A DNA stretch of 64,000 bases from Nocardioides jishulii (GTDB lineage: Bacteria; Actinomycetota; Actinomycetes; Propionibacteriales; Nocardioidaceae), in assembly GCF_006007965.1 (NCBI RefSeq), contig NZ_CP040748.1, positions 2,418,001 to 2,482,000 on the forward strand, given 5' to 3'. Under the pieces are notes generated by a model. It did not search any database and had not been told where the DNA came from. It was given only the letters and a program-made list of their open reading frames with translations. Both the position numbers and the translations under genes were made by a program. Below are positions 20,584-26,725 of the stretch, one piece after another. Each line of letters starts with the position of its first letter. Positions within the stretch are counted from its first letter, which is position 1.

Positions 20584-20872
20584 AACGGCCACCCCTCCCC
20601 CGGCGATCCCGCTCGCCCGCAACGCCTCACCGCCGCACGCCCTCCGATGGCCCGTCGAAGACGTGCGATTCGCCCGAAGCCGCCTGCATGCCCACGGCTT
20701 CGACGACCAGCAGGCCACCGACTACCTCGACTACCTCGCGATGGTGCGCGGAGTCCGCAGCATCAAGCGCTATCTGTCCGCGGCCAGCGCCACAAACCTT
20801 GAGTTGATCCGGGCACGACCCGACGAGGTTCTGGGCGAACTTCGCGCCCACGCACGACATGAAAACAAGTGA
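20576..20872 (+). CDS. Small helical protein of the element
   Basis: A 98-residue protein from the GTG at 20576, overlapping the xis stop by 8 bp; an ATG at 20537 in the same frame is an alternative. It has a Pro-rich N-terminus, then helices with FARSRLHAHGFDDQQATDYLDYLAMVRGVRSIKRYL and a C-terminal NLELIRARPDEVLGELRAH. I do not recognise the family. The coupling to xis argues that it is expressed. Its stop codon lies inside a hairpin (20871-20902). Confidence 0.55.
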   Translation: MPRTATPPPAIPLARNASPPHALRWPVEDVRFARSRLHAHGFDDQQATDYLDYLAMVRGVRSIKRYLSAASATNLELIRARPDEVLGELRAHARHENK

Positions 20873-20902
20873 GCCGTCCGGTGCTGGAACACCGAACGGC
20901 TC
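20871..20902 (+). terminator. Hairpin at the end of the xis operon
   Basis: GAGCCGT (20871-20877) with ACGGCTC (20896-20902), and inside it GGTG with CACC, make an 11-bp stem with one CC/GA internal loop, followed by TTCG. It overlaps the stop codon. Confidence 0.5.
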
Positions 20903-20944
20903 TTCGAAGCCCCGCCCAGCCGTTGAAGCACGGAAGGAGTCTCC

Positions 20945-21202
20945 ATGAGGAGAGTACCCCCCATCCCACCTAACCCACGCGCATCCACCAAGGAACGCCC
21001 CGAGGCCCCATGGCCCGGGGCGTTCCCCATTTCTCACCGCCGCCTTACAGCTTGTCCGTGCGGCCACTCCCCCGGCGAAGAACCATGCCTGGCAGAGCGG
21101 CCCGCGCCCAGCGACACGCAAATGTGCTGTGGCGCCTTCGACCTTGCGGCCCTGCGTCAGGGTCGCGGGTGCCCGCGTCACGATCGGCGGGTGGTCGCGT
21201 GA
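20945..21202 (+). CDS. Small Cys-rich protein, possible leader gene
   Basis: An 85-residue open frame whose ATG follows GGAAGGAG by 5 bp, one of the best ribosome sites in the element. The N-terminal third is proline/arginine-rich and its DNA holds a strong hairpin (20992-21026). The C-terminal part is Cys/His-rich: CPCGHSPGEEPC, QMCCGAF, GCPRHD, which could bind zinc. The stop overlaps the next start (GTGA), which supports translation of this frame. It may be a real zinc protein or a leader peptide through an attenuator. The family is not recognised. Confidence 0.5.
   Translation: MRRVPPIPPNPRASTKERPEAPWPGAFPISHRRLTACPCGHSPGEEPCLAERPAPSDTQMCCGAFDLAALRQGRGCPRHDRRVVA
20992..21026 (+). terminator. 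Strong hairpin inside the leader gene
   Basis: GGAACGCCCC (20992-21001) pairs perfectly with GGGGCGTTCC (21017-21026), with GGCC/GGCC pairing inside, followed by CCATTTCTC. It looks like an intrinsic terminator but lies within the first 30 codons of the 20945 gene. Confidence 0.6.
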
Positions 21203-21336
21203 TCGACCAGACCCCCGCCGAGAAGGCGGCTGAGGATGCCGAGTTCGCGCGTCGCGTCGCGTCGTGGCGTGACGAGTGGAAACACCTGGCTGACGGCTGG
21301 GTACATCCCGCGAACCGACGCAGGGAGGCCGCATGA
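21199..21336 (+). CDS. Very small acidic helical protein
   Basis: A 45-residue protein; its GTG start overlaps the preceding stop (GTGA) and its stop overlaps the next ATG (ATGA). It is one long predicted helix: TPAEKAAEDAEFARRVASW, then RDEWKHLADGWVHP. The double coupling is the main support. No family or function is recognised. Confidence 0.55.
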   Translation: MIDQTPAEKAAEDAEFARRVASWRDEWKHLADGWVHPANRRREAA

Positions 21337-21584
21337 GCGCCCCCGTCATCACGGTCACCTTCGAAGGCCCGCATGCCGCCACCGTGGCCGGCTGGCGTGG
21401 CCGTGAGCTCCTCGAGCACATGACCGGCCGCATCCCACTCTGGATGCCCCTGAGGCGCGGTTGGTACACGCGACCCCGGACCGCGCGTGACCTCATCGCA
21501 GAGGCAGAGCGGAGAGGCTGGCGAGTCGAGATCGGGCAACCCGACGAGCACGCCGCAGCGCACGCCAGAGGTGTGCTGTGGTGA
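21333..21584 (+). CDS. Small hypothetical protein of the element
   Basis: An 83-residue basic protein, translationally coupled on both sides (ATGA with the preceding gene, GTGA with the next). The sequence MSAPVITVTFEGPHAATVAGW, then TGRIPLWMPLRRGWYTRPRTARDLIAEAERRGWRV, suggests a beta hairpin followed by a helix. It resembles small conserved proteins of actinobacterial phages and integrative elements, but I cannot name a family. It belongs to the operon leading to the winged-helix-like gene. Confidence 0.6.
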   Translation: MSAPVITVTFEGPHAATVAGWRGRELLEHMTGRIPLWMPLRRGWYTRPRTARDLIAEAERRGWRVEIGQPDEHAAAHARGVLW

Positions 21585-21976
21585 GGCGACGGGAGGAAGG
21601 GTCCTGGGCGAGGCACCATCAAGGCCCCTATCTCGACCACGCCGCCAACCCGAAGTTCTCATACGCCCTACGGGTGGCGTTCCTGGCCTACGCCACCCAC
21701 AAGGCAAACGGTCACGCCACGTTCAAGCAAGGCGAAATCGGCACGGCACTAGGCCGATTCGATGAGGACGGCACATTCGTGCCCCTCGACCGTCGAGCGG
21801 TCTGGCGAGCGATCCAGGAAGCCATCGACTTCGACCTCCTTGCCCCAGACAGCAAGACCCTGTGCCTTGTGGTGCCGGGGCACCGCATCTCCGGCGGGTT
21901 GGGTGACGAGCACGCCCCGTGCAGACGCCATCCCAAGCGGCAGTCAGCTACTCGCTCACTGCGAGCCGTGTCCTGA
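21581..21976 (+). CDS. Winged-helix-like protein of the element, possible replication or regulatory protein
   Basis: A 131-residue protein (GTG at 21581 or 21578). It has WARHHQGPYLDHAANPKFSYALRVAFLAYATH, a helical segment with FKQGEIGTALG, then RRAVWRAIQEAIDFDLLAPDSKTLCLVVPGHR, a pattern like a winged helix ending in a beta hairpin. Proteins of this shape are common in actinobacterial mobile elements and small phages and are usually annotated only as helix-turn-helix proteins. The three inverted repeats 3 to 95 bp downstream would be natural binding sites. No nicking or primase motif is visible. Confidence 0.65.
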   Translation: MRRREEGSWARHHQGPYLDHAANPKFSYALRVAFLAYATHKANGHATFKQGEIGTALGRFDEDGTFVPLDRRAVWRAIQEAIDFDLLAPDSKTLCLVVPGHRISGGLGDEHAPCRRHPKRQSATRSLRAVS

Positions 21977-21978
21977 CG

Positions 21979-22071
21979 AAACGACTACGCCGCACGTAGT
22001 CACTTCGCCCGAAACGTCTGCGCCAAACGTAGTCGTTTCGCACCAAACGACTACGCCCAACGTAGTCGTTT
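21979..22071. repeat. Three 27-bp inverted repeats with an exact 33-bp period
   Basis: Each unit is an 11-bp arm AAACGACTACG, 5-bp spacer and the inverted arm CGTAGTCGTTT. Units start at 21979, 22012 and 22045. Unit 3 is perfect; unit 1 has two changes in the right arm; unit 2 has two in the left arm. The 33-bp period equals about three helical turns, so all sites face the same side of the helix. They directly follow the winged-helix-like gene and lie in a 164-bp gap with no assigned gene. They could be iterons of an origin or a cooperative operator. Confidence 0.8.
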
Positions 22072-22140
22072 CAGGCTCACGCCCTCTCTTCTTCTCCCTC
22101 TACCCGCACCCGACAGACCACCCCAACCAAAGGCAACCCA

Positions 22141-22278
22141 ATGACCACACCAACCCTGCTGATCTGCCCCGCGCACGACTGCCCCGCCTACATCACCCCC
22201 GACCCCCGCCACGTCGCCAACCTCACCGCCTGCGGCACCTGGCACTGCAACGACCACCGACCGAACGAGGCCCCGTGA
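22141..22278 (+). CDS. Tiny zinc-ribbon-like protein
   Basis: A 45-residue protein from the ATG at 22141, with AAAGG upstream. It has CPAHDCPAYITPDPRHV and ACGTWHCNDH, so four Cys and several His spaced as in a small zinc ribbon. Its stop overlaps the next gene's GTG (GTGA). It is the first gene after the 33-bp repeats and may be controlled by them. Function unknown. Confidence 0.6.
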   Translation: MTTPTLLICPAHDCPAYITPDPRHVANLTACGTWHCNDHRPNEAP

Positions 22279-22562
22279 GCCCTGACATCAACCGACGCGC
22301 CACGACCAAGAATCTCGACTCCGACAACGCAGCCGAAATGGCCGTCGACCTCGTGATCGGGCTGTCCAAAGTGATCGCCGACCCAGCAGGCGTCCACCGA
22401 ATCCTGCACCGCTGGCGCGATCGACTCGGCAACGACTTCAACACCATCGCAGTCATTGCCCTGCGCGACGTCTTCGCGGAGTACCTACACCCCACCCCCA
22501 CAGACCAGGTGCCCGCCGACTCCTGGCACTTCGACAACCAAGGGACAACCGACCGTGAGTGA
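22275..22562 (+). CDS. Small helical protein of the element
   Basis: A 95-residue protein coupled to the preceding gene (GTGA) and overlapping the next start. It is helical and moderately acidic, with AAEMAVDLVIGLSKVIADPAGVHRILHRWRDRLGNDF and NTIAVIALRDVFAEYL. The family is not recognised. The in-frame open stretch further upstream crosses the 33-bp repeats, but coupling places the real start at 22275. Confidence 0.6.
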   Translation: MSPDINRRATTKNLDSDNAAEMAVDLVIGLSKVIADPAGVHRILHRWRDRLGNDFNTIAVIALRDVFAEYLHPTPTDQVPADSWHFDNQGTTDRE

Positions 22563-22761
22563 CCACGAAGAGCGTCGCCAGTTCATCAGAAATCTGCTGG
22601 GACGTCAGCGCTCCGCCCCCGAGACCGACACGACCGTCGCGCCCCCAAACGAGGCAAACGGCAACGTAGCGGCCCGCGAGGGACACCACCCCAATGCCGG
22701 TCCAGACCCTGCCGAAGAGCGCCGGCGGTTCCTGCACACCCTCCTCAACCTCGACCACTGA
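22555..22761 (+). CDS. Small protein with two EERRxF helices
   Basis: A 68-residue protein from the GTG at 22555, overlapping the preceding stop by 8 bp. It begins SDHEERRQFIRNLLGRQRS and ends DPAEERRRFLHTLLNLDH: the same amphipathic motif (EERRxFxxxLL) at both ends of a Pro/Ala/Glu linker. This symmetrical design suggests a small adaptor or DNA/protein-binding peptide, possibly bridging two copies of one partner. Family unknown. Confidence 0.55.
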   Translation: MSDHEERRQFIRNLLGRQRSAPETDTTVAPPNEANGNVAAREGHHPNAGPDPAEERRRFLHTLLNLDH

Positions 22762-22793
22762 ACGACCCCACCCCTCTAACAAGGAGACCAACC

Positions 22794-23606
22794 ATGACCT
22801 TCACCGCCACAGCCGCAACCCAGCAGATTCGCCAGACCTTCCGACTGATGAACCTCGACCTCCCCAAGCGACTCGCCGCCGACCTCACCGAGGCGGAAGA
22901 AAGCACGCGCATCACCCTCGCCCCCGGCGACGCGGGGGAAGTCGCCCGCGCTGCCCTAGCCGCGCAGGCTGAAGGGCGCGATCCGGCTGAAGATACCGAC
23001 GTCCGGACCGCCATCACGCGAGTGCACCTCACCCAACTCAGCGTCGCGATCGACCACACACTCCAGACGGCACGCGACAAGGCAATGCGCGACGCCCTGA
23101 CCAAGCACGCCCCCGCGATCATCGAAGCGATGCGCCCCCTTGTGGAGGCCGCCGACGCCTCCCTCAACAAGGCGCGCGAAGCACTCGGACGTGACGACCT
23201 GCAACTGACCCGCACCACCGTCGCCTCCACCCTGTCCGCCCAGCAGCTGACGCCCTGGGCCATGGCCCGCGACGCACGCGCTGACATCGAGCGTGTGGAG
23301 CAGGCATGGACCCAGCTCGCCGCGGTCATGGGGGTTGCGAACGTCAACGATCACACGAGGGTGCTCATCGTGGCCGACACCCTTAACCCCAGTGCCGTCG
23401 CAACGTACGACCGCCACACGTTCGGCGTCCCCGCCCACATCTCTAGCGCCACTGGCGCCGTCGACGCTGGGTTGCCCTTGTCGCTGGCGACCTTCGAGCA
23501 GTTCGCGGAGCGAGTAGCCGAAGCCGAGGAGAACCGACAGGCGGACGCCGAGCGAGCGCAAGGTGCCTTCGAGCGGGCACGCTCACACGTCTTCAACGTC
23601 AGCTAG
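22794..23606 (+). CDS. Helical 270-residue protein of unknown function
   Basis: The longest of the rightward unrecognised genes, with a good AAGGAGACC ribosome site before the ATG at 22794. It is mostly alpha-helical: LTQLSVAIDHTLQTARDKAM, IIEAMRPLVEAADASLNKAREAL, DARADIERVEQAWTQLAAVMG, then a beta-containing DHTRVLIVADTLNP...YDRHTFGVP segment and a C-terminal coiled coil (FAERVAEAEENRQADAERAQGAFERA, given here in part). Coiled-coil ends around a small fold recall phage scaffold or structural proteins, but there is no family match I can name. It lies upstream of the TerS-like gene. Confidence 0.7.
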   Translation: MTFTATAATQQIRQTFRLMNLDLPKRLAADLTEAEESTRITLAPGDAGEVARAALAAQAEGRDPAEDTDVRTAITRVHLTQLSVAIDHTLQTARDKAMRDALTKHAPAIIEAMRPLVEAADASLNKAREALGRDDLQLTRTTVASTLSAQQLTPWAMARDARADIERVEQAWTQLAAVMGVANVNDHTRVLIVADTLNPSAVATYDRHTFGVPAHISSATGAVDAGLPLSLATFEQFAERVAEAEENRQADAERAQGAFERARSHVFNVS

Positions 23607-23733
23607 ACGAAGCGGCGCCGATCGCACAGTCGCTGGGGCACCCCACCCCACCCCACCCACCCCCACGCCGCCACTCGTCGTCCTAGGCGGCCCTCTATCT
23701 ACGCCGAATTTCCACACGCCCCAGGAGGCCCCC

Positions 23734-23961
23734 GTGGACGTACTACAAGCCGCTCAGAGCGGCGATCGACGTGCTCTGCTTGAAGCGTTACGTGACCACG
23801 TAGCGACCGTCATCGCAGAAGGTTGCGCGCCCCGTGACCTTGCTGCGCTCTCTAAGCGCCTCTTGGACATTGATGCCGAGCTTGAGGCCGCGAAGGCGGT
23901 TGATGACAGGGACGCACCGGACCCCTACGCAACGGAGCCGTTTGACCCCAACGACATCTGA
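23734..23961 (+). CDS. Terminase-small-subunit-like coiled-coil protein
   Basis: A 75-residue protein from the GTG at 23734, with CAGGAGG 6 bp upstream. The body QAAQSGDRRALLEALRDHVA, then APRDLAALSKRLLDIDAELEAA closely follows the pattern of short actinophage proteins annotated as terminase small subunits (SGDR...ALRDxxA...RDLAALSRRL). These form helical hairpins that recognise DNA for packaging. No large terminase is present here, which would fit a satellite that redirects a helper phage's packaging, or a decayed prophage. The match is by pattern only, so this call is tentative. Confidence 0.5.
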   Translation: MDVLQAAQSGDRRALLEALRDHVATVIAEGCAPRDLAALSKRLLDIDAELEAAKAVDDRDAPDPYATEPFDPNDI

Positions 23962-24039
23962 CCCAACTTCACAAATCCGCGCACCAGACCTCGCACATCC
24001 GTGTGGGGTCTTTCTGATCTCAGGTCGAAGGAGCAACGA

Positions 24040-24633
24040 ATGACCACGATGACGGCCTTGCAGATCGAACGGCTCGCCCCAAAAAGGGCGATTCCTAGCC
24101 TCTACGCCCGTCGCAGCGGATGGCGCCTGACGGGGGGCCTTTGGCACGACACTCTCGGGGTGAAACTGGCCCATGTCGACCTCGTGCCGGGCTCGCCCAC
24201 GTTCGGCCACTACGACCCCGCCGAGTGCCGCCCGGACCGTTATCCGACCCCGCATGCCGCCCACGGCATGCATGCGCCTGACCCACGTTGCAGCTGTGGC
24301 TACCACGTTGTGCCGGAACTGCCCGACCTGCTGGCCTGGCCTGACTACCCGCACCGTGACACCGCAGCGAGCACGTTGGCCCGCGGTCTCGCAGGCTACG
24401 CCGATGAGGTGGTCCCGTTCTGGTGCGTAGTGACAGTTACCGCCTGGGGACGCATGGAACCTGCTGCTCCGGGCGCCGGTGACCCACCGGGCACCTTCCG
24501 CGCTGAGTTCTTGGCGTTGACCGGGGCATTGATCCTCGACGAGACCGCCCCGCCCGGCGTTGCACCGCTCTTGACCAGTGCGGGCCTGTCTGTGGAGCGT
24601 GCCGATCTTGACGCGTTGGCAGGGGCCGCGTGA
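24040..24633 (+). CDS. Conserved CxCG-containing protein of the NUDIX cargo block
   Basis: A 197-residue protein; GAAGGAG lies 6 bp before the ATG at 24040. The central DPRCSCGYHVV and later VVTVTAWGRMEPAAPG...FRAEFLAL segments match a pattern I recall in actinobacterial proteins (a CxCG knuckle, then a WGR...G.RAE strand-helix), but no function is attached to it. Its stop overlaps the NUDIX start (TGATG), so the two are co-translated. A second CxCG protein follows the NUDIX gene. Possible roles are nucleotide- or RNA-related, by association only. Confidence 0.65.
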   Translation: MTTMTALQIERLAPKRAIPSLYARRSGWRLTGGLWHDTLGVKLAHVDLVPGSPTFGHYDPAECRPDRYPTPHAAHGMHAPDPRCSCGYHVVPELPDLLAWPDYPHRDTAASTLARGLAGYADEVVPFWCVVTVTAWGRMEPAAPGAGDPPGTFRAEFLALTGALILDETAPPGVAPLLTSAGLSVERADLDALAGAA

Positions 24634-25061
24634 TGTTCACCTACTGCACAGAGGGGCACCGGCATTGGGGGCGTCTCGGGGCCGCAGGGCTACTGCTGGC
24701 TGATCGGGGCCGTGTCCTGCTCCAGCTGCGTTCCCGTGGTGTCCACCAGGGCGGTACCTGGTCTATCCCGTGCGGCGCCCGCGAGCGCGGTGAGACGTTC
24801 GACGAGGCGGCGCTACGCGAAGCCCGCGAGGAGTGCGGAATAGACCCCACGGGGCTGCGGCCCCTGAACTCTCACGTTTCAGTGTGCGGGGGCTGGCCGT
24901 TCGTCACTTTCGTCGCCGCACCGATCCGCCCGCTCGACCTGCGAGCCAACCAGGAGACCGCCCGGGTGGCATGGGTGCCCCTCGACGACGTGGCGGGACT
25001 CGACCTACATCCCGGGTTCGCCCGGACCTGGCATGACCGACTAGAGGAGTTGACCCGATGA
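24633..25061 (+). CDS. NUDIX hydrolase
   Basis: A 142-residue single-domain NUDIX enzyme. The full 23-residue NUDIX signature is present from about residue 50 (G-x5-E-x7-REAREECGI), so metal binding and catalysis should be intact. NUDIX enzymes hydrolyse nucleoside diphosphates linked to another group (NADH, Nucleotide sugars, oxidised NTPs, capped RNA). The N-terminus begins with a short YCTEGHRHWG Cys/His stretch. It sits between two unrecognised CxCG proteins in one coupled operon, and a second, broken NUDIX copy lies 0.8 kb downstream. An alternative start is the GTG at 24630. Confidence 0.9.
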   Translation: MFTYCTEGHRHWGRLGAAGLLLADRGRVLLQLRSRGVHQGGTWSIPCGARERGETFDEAALREAREECGIDPTGLRPLNSHVSVCGGWPFVTFVAAPIRPLDLRANQETARVAWVPLDDVAGLDLHPGFARTWHDRLEELTR

Positions 25062-25804
25062 CTGTTGAGTGGACGGCGAGTGAGCGACAAATAGCCCTGG
25101 CGGCTGAGGAGTTCGAGGGGGAGGAACGGCGCCTCATCGACACATTTCTGCACAATCGGCGCCGGGCGCGGTTCGAGGCAGAGCCGGTCACCGTCGATGA
25201 CCTGCGGCGGCTGACCGAGATCCCAGAGGAGGACCGCAAGCCCTACGGCACCGTTAGGGAAGGCTGGCGGTTCGGTCATCTGTCCAGGTCTGGTGCCATC
25301 GTCTCCCCGTGGTCCCCCTCGCTGGAGTGGCCCCGAGAGGGAGTGCGCGCCGTGTGCACCCCTACGTCAGAGAGGGCCGCCCCAGATGATGGGCGCGTGT
25401 TCCACGGGCACCACGACGCCGCGCCCGTACAACTGTGCTCGTGCGGGGTCTACTACGCCAAGTCCCTTGCCTACCTTGTGCACCACTACGGCGGGATGTG
25501 GCCCGACGTGTTCTACCAGGTGCAGGCGTGGGGCGGGGATGAGCTCTCGCCCGAGGACCGGCACGAGACTGCCGGGGAACGGCGCGCACGCTACGTGCGT
25601 GTGAAGCCCGGGGGGCGCATGCTCGTCGGGCCAGTGGCTCCACGCCGCGGGGGCGGGAAGCGCCGGACCGGCGCCTACACCGCCAATCTTCTGCGCCACC
25701 ATTACGGCGCTCGGGTGGAGGTGGTCAAGGCAGACGGCGCCGTGAACGTCCCACCGATGCGGGCGTGGCTCTACACGCTGAGCAAACGGTATCCGCTGGC
25801 ATAA
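25058..25804 (+). CDS. CxCG-containing protein of unknown function
   Basis: A 248-residue protein coupled to the NUDIX gene (ATGA overlap). The N-terminal 70 residues are acidic and helical (ASERQIALAAEEFEGEERRL). A central CSCGVYYAKSLAYLVHHYGGMWPDVFYQVQ segment carries the CxCG knuckle, and the C-terminal 90 residues are basic (VAPRRGGGKRRTGAY...HHYGARVEVVKADGAVNVPPMRAWLY), which could bind nucleic acid. No family recognised. Shared CxCG motifs and tight coupling suggest it works with the 24040 protein and the NUDIX enzyme. Confidence 0.65.
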   Translation: MTVEWTASERQIALAAEEFEGEERRLIDTFLHNRRRARFEAEPVTVDDLRRLTEIPEEDRKPYGTVREGWRFGHLSRSGAIVSPWSPSLEWPREGVRAVCTPTSERAAPDDGRVFHGHHDAAPVQLCSCGVYYAKSLAYLVHHYGGMWPDVFYQVQAWGGDELSPEDRHETAGERRARYVRVKPGGRMLVGPVAPRRGGGKRRTGAYTANLLRHHYGARVEVVKADGAVNVPPMRAWLYTLSKRYPLA

Positions 25805-25828
25805 GTCGCGGGGCGGCTCGCGGAACGG

Positions 25829-26065
25829 ATGGGGTCGCACGCCGAGACGTGTGGCGGCTGGGTCTACGTCACGTTCATCGCCGCGCCAACACGACCGCCC
25901 ACGCTGAGTGCCAAGCAGGAGACCGCTCGGCTGGCATGGGTGCCTCTGGGGGACGTGAAGACGTTGGACCTGCACCCGGCGTTCGCTCACGCATGGCCCG
26001 CCTTGTGCGAGCGAACAGTTCACGTGGACTGTTGGCGTGGAGACAATGTCGGCGGCTGCCCCTAG
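25829..26065 (+). pseudogene. Orphan C-terminal half of a second NUDIX gene
   Basis: The frame ETCGGWVYVTFIAAPTRPP...KQETARLAWVPLGDV...LDLHPAFAHAW aligns with the C-terminal half of the intact NUDIX protein (VCGGWPFVTFVAAPIRPLD...NQETARVAWVPLDDV...LDLHPGFARTW) but differs at many positions, so it is an older paralogue rather than a fresh copy. No NUDIX box precedes it. The likely start at 25829 has GCGGAACGG upstream, so a short product might still be made, but it could not be a working hydrolase. Confidence 0.7.
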
Positions 26066-26108
26066 CGTCCTCTGAAGCAGGAAACGCACACCTAGGAGGA
26101 GAGCATCC

Positions 26109-26369
26109 GTGCAGCAATCATTCGCGAACTACAGCTTCAGTGATGAGAGCTTGAGACACAAGGCTATGTCTGCCCTTATTGCGTCGGGGTACCAGGCCGA
26201 ATGGGACCCGGGGTACCGAACCTCTCGTCTGAAGGTCGTGGTGCGGGACGGCTCGAGGGACGCGGCCGACGTCGCACGGATCATCAGCAGGATCGACCCG
26301 GCTGCAAAGCTGAAGCCGCCTTCTGTTTCCAGCAGGTACCTGGTCGGCTACAGGGACGGTCGTCCCTGA
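26109..26369 (+). CDS. Small hypothetical protein
   Basis: An 86-residue protein from a GTG with GGAGGAG 8 bp upstream. The layout, a helix (SDESLRHKAMSALIASGYQAEW), a strand (SRLKVVVRD), a helix (DAADVARIISRIDPAAK) and a short final strand, suggests a small ferredoxin-like or ACT-like alpha/beta fold. No family is recognised. It uses noticeably fewer GC-rich codons at its start than the backbone genes. Confidence 0.6.
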   Translation: MQQSFANYSFSDESLRHKAMSALIASGYQAEWDPGYRTSRLKVVVRDGSRDAADVARIISRIDPAAKLKPPSVSSRYLVGYRDGRP

Positions 26370-26725
26370 TGAGGGCCGGCTTGCCTTCGGGCGTCCAGCG
26401 GTCGGGCGGGTGCCGCTCACTCCCATCTCTCCTAGGAATGGGAGAAGTGGACAAACAGTAGGTTTGAACCTATGAGCGACGACAGTTCAAGCGGAGACTC
26501 TCCGCAGTACACCCCTGGATGCCCCTAGCTGCGCTGACACGTGTTAGGGCCAACCGCCTCCTCGCGCGCTCGCCAAAGACACCCGCTGGGAGGCGTCCAG
26601 GGGTGTGAACGGCGGCGCCGCCAATCCCACACTGAACCGTCGATACGCTCCCGTACTAACCAAGACGGGGTATTCGGCGCAGGAGGTTCTCCGCCAAGAG
26701 GTGTCCGCCGGATAGTTTCGGGCGC
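26370..26725. other. 356-bp non-coding stretch with inverted repeats
   Basis: No convincing gene. An 11-bp inverted repeat, ACACCCCTGGA (26509-26519) and TCCAGGGGTGT (26596-26606), extends to 15 bp with one wobble and encloses about 75 bp, including a near-palindrome around ACACGTGT. A hairpin GCGGAG-N3-CTCCGC (26491-26505) lies just before it, and a CCCAT/ATGGG-type pair near 26425-26445. It may hold the promoter and untranslated leader of the next gene, or a structured RNA. Confidence 0.4.

Noticed and set aside
21979..22071. CRISPR-like array at the 33-bp-period repeats
   Set aside because: Units are palindromic throughout with 6-bp gaps, there are no unique spacers of 30-40 bp and no cas genes.
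21762..22274. Upstream part of the 21762-22562 open frame as a separate gene
   Set aside because: It overlaps the winged-helix-like gene in another frame and the repeats. The GTGA coupling at 22275 gives a better start; a frameshift-fusion reading is mentioned in the findings but not favoured.
23637..23670. CCCCA-rich tract as a possible telomere-like or origin sequence
   Set aside because: A short simple-sequence run (CACCCCACCCCACCCA type) between two genes; no symmetry or further repeats nearby.
26459..26480. TAGGTTTGAACCTA, resembling a tRNA T arm
   Set aside because: The stem gives only four pairs with a six-base loop, and no acceptor, D or anticodon stems can be fitted on either strand.
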